Shown here piece by piece: positions 36,260 through 42,836 of a stretch of 64,000 nt of DNA. The stretch's first letter is position 1. Every line of letters begins with the position of its first letter. Both the position numbers and the translations under genes were made by a program. The DNA is from Poritiphilus sp965212595 (GTDB taxonomy: Bacteria > Bacteroidota > Bacteroidia > Flavobacteriales > Flavobacteriaceae): NCBI GenBank assembly GCA_965212595.1, contig CBDBVE010000005.1:186001-250000 (forward strand). Direction: 5' to 3'. The notes beneath the pieces are model-generated. The model was not told where the DNA came from. It did not search any database and saw nothing but the letters and a program-made list of their open reading frames with translations.

Positions 36260-36742
36260 TTATTGCAAATTCATAAATGCATCACCTTCGTAGGTGGTAT
36301 AATTAACCTTAAGTGCATTCACTTTTCGCAGCTCTTGTTTGATATCAGATATTAATCCCATATTTGCCTGCTTATCAACCTTTAGGGCTGTAGTCAAAAC
36401 ATTTTGCAATTCCTGAGGTTTTTTAGCTCGTTCCTGCAAAATATACGTCCCAACATCTGATACGTTCGCAAATTTGTCATTCAATTGAATTTTTGGTTCC
36501 GTACCAAAAACTTTCTGATATTCTCTTGTTGGTTTTCCAACAAAAATGTACAATACCCTGTCCTTTTTCTCTAGCTTCTTTGTTTCAGTAGCATTGGGTA
36601 ATGTATTTTCTACCATAATAGAGCTGTCTTTCATGGTGGTCACTGTCATAAAAAAGAACAGAAGCATAAACACAATATCAGGTAAGGATGCCGTAGATAC
36701 TGCTGGCAAATCTCCGTCTTTCTTTTTATTAAATTTTCCCAT
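36260..36742 (-). CDS. ExbD-type protein, short form copy 2
   Basis: 160 residues. One membrane helix with the conserved Asp (SLPDIVFMLLFFFMTVTTM). The periplasmic domain ends in DIKQELRKVNALKVNYTTYE, nearly the same as its paralogue at 34220-34678. It lies 12 bases after the longer ExbD, in the operon that starts with ExbB, and is the last gene before the terminator. Confidence 0.9.
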   Translation of the reverse strand: MGKFNKKKDGDLPAVSTASLPDIVFMLLFFFMTVTTMKDSSIMVENTLPNATETKKLEKKDRVLYIFVGKPTREYQKVFGTEPKIQLNDKFANVSDVGTYILQERAKKPQELQNVLTTALKVDKQANMGLISDIKQELRKVNALKVNYTTYEGDAFMNLQ

Positions 36743-36754
36743 AATTGATAACTC

Positions 36755-37378
36755 TTAATTACTAGTAGATGTTTCTGCTTCTGATAGTTTCTGTGGAAAC
36801 AACTCCTGAACTCGTCTTACTTTTTCCTTAAGCTCATCTCTAATTGCGGATGGTGTCTCCGGATTGAGAAATTCAGATTCCATTTCCGTGAAATTTCTTC
36901 CAAAGAGTCGCTGAGCTTCGCGGTTTCTAAGTTCGTTATACGCTCCTACCAGCTCATTTTGAACTGTTATATAAGTAGCGTATTTGGTTTCCCTATCATT
37001 CTTAAGCGATATAATCGCCTTACCCGGGTTATCCGAGGACTCCGCATCTCTTTTCCCCTTGCAGTAATTGCAGTACTCAGGACTGCCTGCAGGAGCTCCT
37101 CCGTTATCTAAAAAAGACATCGCCTTTTCTCGGAGACCTTTAAGATCTGTAAGTTCCTCTTCAACAAGAAGTTGTCCATTTTTATTGATATTCACAGTAA
37201 AAATGTTCTTCTGCTTGATAACCACGTTATCCTCTGGTGGCTCCATTGGCGGTAACATCCTATCTAAACCTGCATCCGTTTCTATAGTGGTAGTCACTAG
37301 GAAAAAGATAAGCAGCAGGAATGCTATGTCCGCCATTGATCCGGCATTTACCTCTGGTGGTGCACCTCTTCTTGGCAT
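36755..37378 (-). CDS. ExbD-type protein, long form copy 2, with CxxC insert
   Basis: 207 residues. PPEVNAGSMADIAFLLLIFF holds the conserved Asp of the proton path. The periplasmic domain carries the CNYC motif (YCNYCKGKRD) and the conserved YITVQNELVGAYNELRNREA before a charged tail. It is a paralogue of the protein encoded at 34700-35314. It lies 12 bases upstream of the short ExbD and 12 bases after a small membrane protein gene, so all belong to one operon headed by ExbB. Confidence 0.9.
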   Translation of the reverse strand: MPRRGAPPEVNAGSMADIAFLLLIFFLVTTTIETDAGLDRMLPPMEPPEDNVVIKQKNIFTVNINKNGQLLVEEELTDLKGLREKAMSFLDNGGAPAGSPEYCNYCKGKRDAESSDNPGKAIISLKNDRETKYATYITVQNELVGAYNELRNREAQRLFGRNFTEMESEFLNPETPSAIRDELKEKVRRVQELFPQKLSEAETSTSN

Positions 37379-37390
37379 AACTTTGCTTTT

Positions 37391-37834
37391 TTATTTACTT
37401 GTCATTTTCTTAATTCCTCCCCATAGCATAGATCCAACGGCTATTGCGGTGAGGATAAAAAACACATTGAGTCCCATTCCAATTTTCTTCACGGTACTCT
37501 CGGTTGTGGCTACCCCTCTTTGGGACATAGCTTCAACAGTTCCATCGCCTCCATCAGAAAGCACATAAGCAATGGCAACTACCAATAGAAAACCTACAAT
37601 AACAAACAAGGTTTTCTTTAAGCTTTTAGGGTTAGAAAACAGGTTCTTTAGTGTAAAGATCAAACTTACAGCAACTGCAATCGCTAAAAGCAAATAAGTA
37701 ATAATGAACATGAAATTCATCGCCCCACTTTGGGCAGCCTCTGTTGCCGGTACATCCCTACTGGGTAATTGAGACCACAGGATAGCCGCCAATACTCCCA
37801 ATACAACCAATATTATTTTAACAATTCTGTTCAT
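37391..37834 (-). CDS. Small membrane protein in the ExbB/ExbD operon
   Basis: 147 residues with about four membrane helices (IVKIILVVLGVLAAILW, MFIITYLLLAIAVAVSLIF, TLFVIVGFLLVVAIAYVL, IGMGLNVFFILTAIAVGSML). Not recognised as a named family, but it is tightly placed between ExbB and the long ExbD and is probably an accessory part of that proton-channel complex. A similar gene occupies this place in other flavobacterial clusters as far as I recall. Confidence 0.75.
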   Translation of the reverse strand: MNRIVKIILVVLGVLAAILWSQLPSRDVPATEAAQSGAMNFMFIITYLLLAIAVAVSLIFTLKNLFSNPKSLKKTLFVIVGFLLVVAIAYVLSDGGDGTVEAMSQRGVATTESTVKKIGMGLNVFFILTAIAVGSMLWGGIKKMTSK

Positions 37835-37859
37835 AATGTTTTTGTATTAAGGTTGCGAC

Positions 37860-38645
37860 TTATTTTTTGTGGTCTACTAACATATCGATCAATGTGATCG
37901 AAGAGTCTTCCATATCATTAACAATACTGTCAATTTTAGCAATGATGTAGTTATAGAAAATTTGTAGGATAATCGCAGTAATCAGACCAAATACCGTAGT
38001 CAATAAGGCCACCTGGATATCCCCTGCAATAAGGGAGGCACTCAAGTTACCAACCGCACTAATTTTCTGGAAGGCCTGAATCATACCAATTACCGTCCCC
38101 ATGAATCCAAGCATAGGCGCAATGGCGATAAATAGAGAAAGCCATGAAACGTTCTTTTCTAATTGACCCATTTGGACACCTCCATAGGCTACAACAGCCT
38201 TCTCAGCAGATTCTACACTCTCACCGGCTCTATCCAAACCTTGGTAATAGATAGAGGCAACAGGCCCTTTTGTATTTCGGCAAACTTCTTTTGCGGCTTC
38301 AACACCACCAGATGCAAGAGCATCTTCAACTTGTTGTCTTAGCTTCCCGCTATTGGTACTTGCCATATTCAGGAAGATAATTCTTTCTATAGCCACAGCT
38401 AATCCTAAGATCAAACAAAGCAGAACAATTCCCATGAAGCCCGCGCCCCCTTGAATAAATTGTTCTTTAAGTACTTGTGTAAAACCTTTTTCAGTCTCTA
38501 CTGCTGCATCATCCTGAAGTAATACCACAGCTGAAGCCACTGTCGAAGACAGATTGGAAACTATCGCGTTCGCTTTTGCGCTTACCGTATTTGTACTTAA
38601 TACAAATAGCCCAGCCATGGCCAGGATTGAGAATAATTTTTTCAT
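37860..38645 (-). CDS. exbB: ExbB/TolQ/MotA-type proton channel protein
   Basis: 261 residues from the ATG at 38645 (a TTG three codons earlier is less likely). It has an N-terminal signal-like segment (KKLFSILAMAGLFVLS) as in many Bacteroidetes ExbB proteins, then three membrane helices, including the family core (APMLGFMGTVIGMIQAFQ) and LLTTVFGLITAIILQIFYNY. It forms the proton-conducting stator with ExbD and energises TonB receptors or gliding and type IX functions. It is the first gene of an operon with a small membrane protein and two ExbDs. Confidence 0.92.
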   Translation of the reverse strand: MKKLFSILAMAGLFVLSTNTVSAKANAIVSNLSSTVASAVVLLQDDAAVETEKGFTQVLKEQFIQGGAGFMGIVLLCLILGLAVAIERIIFLNMASTNSGKLRQQVEDALASGGVEAAKEVCRNTKGPVASIYYQGLDRAGESVESAEKAVVAYGGVQMGQLEKNVSWLSLFIAIAPMLGFMGTVIGMIQAFQKISAVGNLSASLIAGDIQVALLTTVFGLITAIILQIFYNYIIAKIDSIVNDMEDSSITLIDMLVDHKK

Positions 38646-38860
38646 TTCTTTCAAACTTAAATTTAGTTAGTTAATAGGGTTAAAGATAAAAAAAAAATAC
38701 AATTAAAAAATTAAAACTTTCGCCCCCAGAGCAAGTATTAATAAGGTCTGAGACCCATATCCCATTCTGGAGTTAAAAGCTACCAACATTCATACTCATA
38801 AAGTTTTCAATTCAATTTTAACTTCACCGTGAAAAGAAATAAACCTGGTTCATCCTAAAA

Positions 38861-38944
38861 CGGGATTAACCGCGTTGATCCCCTATGGCTATGTTGGCAA
38901 TACATTCATGAACATTTCTGTAACGCAGAATTTCATTTGCTCAC
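38861..38944. repeat. 84-bp structured direct repeat, copy 1 (gap 38655-39097)
   Basis: First of two near-identical 84-bp copies (the other starts 98 bases later). It contains two inverted repeats: GGGATTAAC/GTTGATCCC around a three-base loop and TTCTGT/GCAGAA around AAC. No gene is seen in this 440-base gap apart from tRNA-Ser at its end. Confidence 0.85.
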
Positions 38945-38958
38945 CACAGTCTCGAAAG

Positions 38959-39042
38959 CGGGATTAACTACGTTGATCCCACAAGGTTATGCTGGCAATA
39001 CATTCATGAACATTTCTGCAACGCAGAATTTCATTTGCTCAC
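38959..39042. repeat. 84-bp structured direct repeat, copy 2
   Basis: Second copy, 14 bases after the first. The two copies differ at about eight positions, and the differences fall in loops or turn a Watson-Crick pair into a G:U pair (TTCTGC here, TTCTGT in copy 1, both facing GCAGAA), so the stems are preserved. It ends 55 bases from the 3' end of tRNA-Ser. Confidence 0.85.
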
Positions 39043-39097
39043 TCAAAAATTCCCTGAAGTAAACTTCGACGAATTTTTTCATTCGCAAATGTATTCG

Positions 39098-39185
39098 CAG
39101 AGAGGAAGGGATTCGAACCCTCGATACACTTTTGGTGTATACACACTTTCCAGGCGTGCGCCTTCGACCACTCGGCCACCTCTCT
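39098..39185 (-). tRNA. tRNA-Ser (GGA)
   Basis: 88 bases on the minus strand. Acceptor AGAGAGG pairs with CCTCTCT, D-arm TGGCCGAGTGGTCGAAGGC, anticodon stem CACGC/GTGTG with loop CTGGAAA giving anticodon GGA, a long variable arm (TATACACCAAAAGTGTAT) typical of serine tRNA, and T-arm GAGGGTTCGAATCCCTT. The discriminator is G and CCA is not encoded. Confidence 0.95.
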
Positions 39186-39254
39186 AGGTTTAGGTTTTCG
39201 GGGCGAGCAATAAACAAAAAAAAACTTATTTAAGGAAATTTTGAACCGTTAATT

Positions 39255-40283
39255 TTAGGCCATTTCGCCGCGTAGCGGGGTTTCAAAAACGGCTTTAAAC
39301 GACTCCTGGGAAACACCGGTACCAAGCAGATACATTAACTTGGCAAGGGCGGCCTCTGTGGTTATATCTTTTCCGTTAATTACCTTCATACGCTGCAGTT
39401 CTTCACTGGTTTCGTATTGGCCCATGATTACACTACCCCCGGCACATTGTGTAACATTTACGACGAAAAGACCCCCTGCTATCGCCTCCTTAAGATCTGC
39501 GATGAACCAATCATCTGTTGGCGCGTTACCAGCCCCATAGGTTTCCAAAACCAGGGCCTTTAGTTTTGGATTTGACAGTACACTTTGTACCGTAGTCTGG
39601 TTAATCCCGGGAAACAATTTTAAGATAGCGATTGCATTGTCCATTTTCTTATGAACCTGAAAATTCTCCGTATCTGAGCGGTCCAGCAGCCTTTCTTTGT
39701 GAACCTTTAAATGCACCCCCGATTCGGCCAGCTCTGGATAGTTGGGAGACATGAATGCCTCAAAGTGTTCTGCGTTGATTTTAGTAGTCCTGTTCGCACG
39801 GTATAATTTGTATTCAAAATAGAGCCCAACCTCACCAATTACCGGAACGCCATTTTGCTCAAGAGCGGCAATCTGAATGGAGGTAATTAAATTTTCCTTG
39901 GCATCTGTTCGCAAATCCCCGATCGGTAATTGAGATCCTGTGAATATTACAGGTTTCCCTAGGTTCTCTAGCATAAAGCTAAGGGCCGAGGCGGTATAGC
40001 TCATAGTATCGCTCCCATGCAGTACTACGAAACCATCGTATTTCGCATAATGCTTCTCGATTAAAGTAGCAATGGAAACCCAGTGCCCGGTATTCATATT
40101 TGAGGAGTCAAGGGGTGTCTTAAACGAAACACTATCAATGTCGCAGCCCAGTTGGTTTAATTCAGGGATGCTATTTACCACCTTGCTAAAGTCAAATGCT
40201 TTAAGCGCACCAGACCTGTAATCCTTTACCATTCCAATGGTCCCCCCCGTATAAATTAGTAGTATTTTTCTCTTTCTTTTCAT
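39255..40283 (-). CDS. ansA: Type I L-asparaginase
   Basis: 342 residues. The first catalytic motif is LLIYTGGTIGM and the second is VVLHGSDTMSYTASAL, each with its catalytic Thr. No signal peptide is visible, so it is the cytoplasmic type I enzyme that hydrolyses asparagine to aspartate and ammonia. Length is normal for the family. It lies between tRNA-Ser and tatD on the minus strand and is probably cotranscribed with tatD (61-base gap). Confidence 0.92.
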   Translation of the reverse strand: MKRKRKILLIYTGGTIGMVKDYRSGALKAFDFSKVVNSIPELNQLGCDIDSVSFKTPLDSSNMNTGHWVSIATLIEKHYAKYDGFVVLHGSDTMSYTASALSFMLENLGKPVIFTGSQLPIGDLRTDAKENLITSIQIAALEQNGVPVIGEVGLYFEYKLYRANRTTKINAEHFEAFMSPNYPELAESGVHLKVHKERLLDRSDTENFQVHKKMDNAIAILKLFPGINQTTVQSVLSNPKLKALVLETYGAGNAPTDDWFIADLKEAIAGGLFVVNVTQCAGGSVIMGQYETSEELQRMKVINGKDITTEAALAKLMYLLGTGVSQESFKAVFETPLRGEMA

Positions 40284-40344
40284 TCCCTACTTTATAAATG
40301 CAACTTATTGTTTCAGAGATATCGCTTCAAACAGGAGAGCCCGG

Positions 40345-41112
40345 CTATATGCCAAAGACCTCCTTAGAATTTTCTGTGGTAATATGAGCAATTTCTTCGG
40401 GCTTTAAACCATATATTTCAGATAACTTCTCCAAAACATTTATCAAATATGCACTTTCATTGCGTTTACCCCTGTAAGGTACAGGAGCCAGATAAGGTGA
40501 ATCTGTTTCCAGTACAATATGCTTTAAATCTATCTCGTTTAGGAAAGTATCAATTTGGCCGTTCTTAAAAGTCGCCACTCCGCCAATCCCTAGTTTCATT
40601 CCGTAGCCAATAGCCCTTTCCGCCTGCTCTTTGGTACCTGTAAAGCAATGAAAGATGCCATATAGCTTATCCCCTTTTTCTCCTTCCAGGATCTCAAAGA
40701 TCTCGTCAAAAGATTCTCTACAGTGAATTACAATGGGCAAATTGTGTTCTTTAGCCAGGCCTATCTGAAATTTGAAAGCTTCTTGTTGTTGTTGTAAAAA
40801 TGTCTTATCCCAATATAAATCAATTCCTATTTCGCCCACCGCATAGAATTTTCTTTGTGAAAGATGCTCTTCAACATGTCGCAACTCTTCTTTGTAGTTT
40901 TCCTTTACACTTGTTGGGTGAAGCCCCTTCATCAAATATACTTGTTCAGGAAAGCGTTTTTCCAAATCTAACATTGCCTTTGTATACGAAGAATCTATAG
41001 CCGGGACAAAAAAGCGCTCAATCCCCAAAGAAATGGCTCTTGCAATAACTTCTTGTCTGTCTTCATCAAAAGCCTCAGAATAAAGATGAGTATGTGTATC
41101 TGTAAGTATCAT
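40345..41112 (-). CDS. TatD-family metal-dependent hydrolase
   Basis: 255 residues, normal length. The metal-binding pattern of the TatD TIM-barrel is complete: TDTHTHLYSEAFDEDR at the start, AVGEIGIDLYWD, LPIVIHCRESFDE, GIFHCFTGT and LETDSPYLAPVPYRGKRNE. Relatives are Mg-dependent deoxyribonucleases with proposed roles in DNA repair or proofreading. The 5' end is divergent from the retropepsin-like gene, with only 39 bases between the two starts. Confidence 0.93.
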   Translation of the reverse strand: MILTDTHTHLYSEAFDEDRQEVIARAISLGIERFFVPAIDSSYTKAMLDLEKRFPEQVYLMKGLHPTSVKENYKEELRHVEEHLSQRKFYAVGEIGIDLYWDKTFLQQQQEAFKFQIGLAKEHNLPIVIHCRESFDEIFEILEGEKGDKLYGIFHCFTGTKEQAERAIGYGMKLGIGGVATFKNGQIDTFLNEIDLKHIVLETDSPYLAPVPYRGKRNESAYLINVLEKLSEIYGLKPEEIAHITTENSKEVFGI

Positions 41113-41129
41113 AAGGACAAAAATAGAAT

Positions 41130-41137
41130 TATCTTTG
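41130..41137 (+). promoter_or_regulatory. Probable -7 element of the retropepsin-like gene
   Basis: TATCTTTG fits TAnnTTTG and lies 15 bases before the ATG at 41152. This supports that start over the earlier in-frame ATG at 41053, which would overlap tatD. Confidence 0.5.
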
Positions 41138-41151
41138 TCAAAAATGAACCT

Positions 41152-41595
41152 ATGGAGAGCCTCAAAAAATTCCTAAAAAAGAAAAATTACATTAGAGTGC
41201 CTTTGGTGCTTACGCCAACCAATCATTTTGAGGTCACAGCCAAATTAAACGGAATTTCTGGGCGATTTATCCTGGACACTGGGGCTTCAAACACTTGCGT
41301 AGGTCTTGACAAAATCGAATTTTTCGGTCTCAACTCTAAGGAAACAAAAGTAAAAGCCGCGGGGGCGGGAGCCACAGAGATGGAAACCCTGATCTCCACC
41401 AAAAATACCCTTGAATTACAAAACTGGAAGAAAAAGAAACTAAAAATCGTTTTGTTCGATCTTATTCATGTCAACACCGCTCTTACCGCTCACAAAGCGC
41501 TTCCAGTTGACGGCATCATAGGAGCAGACATCTTAAAAAAGAGCAAGGCTGTTATTGATTATAAGGGCAAATGCCTGTATCTGAAAGGAAAATAG
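41152..41595 (+). CDS. Retropepsin-like aspartyl protease domain protein
   Basis: 147 residues from ATG 41152. A single aspartyl-protease half: catalytic Asp42 in FILDTGASNTCV, then the typical hydrophobic-Gly motif GIIGADILKKSKAVIDY. No signal peptide or membrane helix is seen, and it would have to dimerise to be active. Bacterial members are annotated clan AA aspartic proteases, with little known about their targets. Its 3' end is eight bases from the convergent odhB. Confidence 0.82.
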   Translation: MESLKKFLKKKNYIRVPLVLTPTNHFEVTAKLNGISGRFILDTGASNTCVGLDKIEFFGLNSKETKVKAAGAGATEMETLISTKNTLELQNWKKKKLKIVLFDLIHVNTALTAHKALPVDGIIGADILKKSKAVIDYKGKCLYLKGK

Positions 41596-41603
41596 TTCAA
41601 ACA

Positions 41604-42830
41604 CTAAAGCTCTAAAGCCCTTTCAATATTACCTTCCATTAGCAATTCTTCAGGATTTTCCAGGGCTTCTTTAACAGCGACTAAAAATCCAACCGATTCC
41701 TTACCATCAATGATTCGGTGATCATAGGAAAGCGCAACGAACATCACCGGAGCAATCGCGATTTCACCATTTTTTACAACGGGGCGTTCTACAATATTGT
41801 GCATCCCCAGAATACCACTTTGCGGTGGATTAATAATTGGCGTGGAAAGCATTGAACCAAAAACACCTCCATTAGAGATTGTAAAGGTACCACCTGTCAT
41901 CTCATCTACTGTGATCTGACCGTCCCTGGCCCTTATTGCAAGTCGTTTTACCTCTGCCTCAACACCTCTAAAAGTAAGATTTTCGGCATTCCTGATTACC
42001 GGCACCATTAAACCTTTAGGGCCTGAAACCGCTATACTAATATCACAGAAATCGTAGGTAATCATTTCCTTGCCATCAATCATTGAATTCACAGCTGGGT
42101 AAAGGCCAAGAGCCCTGACGACAGCTTTTGTAAAGAAAGACATAAAGCCAAGGCTGACTCCATGCTTCTCTTTAAACGTCTCTTTGTACTGCTTGCGTAA
42201 TTCAAAAATTGGACCCATATCCACCTCGTTGAAGGTAGTAAGCATTGCCGTTTCATTTTTGGCTGCAACAAGGCGTTCAGCTACTTTTCTTCGTAACATG
42301 GAAAGCTTAGATCGTGATTCTCCCCTACTTCCTCCGGTTGGACTCCCCATAGAAGGAACTGCATTAAGAGCGTCTTCCTTGGTAATCCTTCCATCTCTTC
42401 CAGTACCATTCACCGAGATAGGATCTATGCCTTTTTCATCAAGTATTTTTCTGGCAGCAGGTGAAGGCGTCCCAGAGGCATAGGTCTGTTTTTTTGCTTC
42501 CTCAGGAGCAGATGTGACCACTTCGGCCGCCTTGTCTGCCGTTTTTTCGGCCGCAGGTTTTTCCTCAGCCACCGCCACGCCTTCAGGCTTCTCTGCACTT
42601 GTATCTATTAAGCATACTACAGCGCCAACAGCAACAGCGTCTCCGACTTCAGCTTTTAGTGTAATTGTACCGCTTTGCTCCGCAGGGAGTTCTAAAGTGG
42701 CCTTATCTGAATCTACTTCGGCAATTGCCTGGTCTTTTTCAACGTAATCTCCATCGTTTACCAGCCATTCTGCAATTTCTACCTCGGTTATGGATTCCCC
42801 TGGAGAGGGAACTTTCATTTCTAAAATCAT
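41604..42830 (-). CDS. odhB: 2-oxoglutarate dehydrogenase E2, dihydrolipoamide succinyltransferase
   Basis: 408 residues. A lipoyl domain (lipoyl Lys43 in EVDSDKATLELP), an Ala/Glu/Lys linker, the peripheral subunit-binding domain (SPAARKILDEKGIDPISVNG) and the catalytic core with SYDHRIIDGKESV near the end. It transfers the succinyl group to CoA in the citric acid cycle. The gene follows odhA with six bases between, so E1 and E2 are co-expressed. The E3 gene is not in the window. Confidence 0.96.
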   Translation of the reverse strand: MILEMKVPSPGESITEVEIAEWLVNDGDYVEKDQAIAEVDSDKATLELPAEQSGTITLKAEVGDAVAVGAVVCLIDTSAEKPEGVAVAEEKPAAEKTADKAAEVVTSAPEEAKKQTYASGTPSPAARKILDEKGIDPISVNGTGRDGRITKEDALNAVPSMGSPTGGSRGESRSKLSMLRRKVAERLVAAKNETAMLTTFNEVDMGPIFELRKQYKETFKEKHGVSLGFMSFFTKAVVRALGLYPAVNSMIDGKEMITYDFCDISIAVSGPKGLMVPVIRNAENLTFRGVEAEVKRLAIRARDGQITVDEMTGGTFTISNGGVFGSMLSTPIINPPQSGILGMHNIVERPVVKNGEIAIAPVMFVALSYDHRIIDGKESVGFLVAVKEALENPEELLMEGNIERALEL

Positions 42831-42836
42831 CTGCTG

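Noticed and set aside
38861..39042. CRISPR array
   Set aside because: Only two copies of an 84-bp unit with a 14-bp gap and no cas genes. Length and copy number do not fit CRISPR.
38987..39217. Open frame antisense-free over tRNA-Ser encoding an Arg-rich peptide
   Set aside because: It reads straight through tRNA-Ser on the same strand, a well known false gene pattern (RWPSGRRRTPG, SRVRIPSS).
41053..41151. Longer start (41053) for the retropepsin-like gene
   Set aside because: It would overlap tatD and precede the likely -7 element at 41130. The first 33 residues show no domain similarity.
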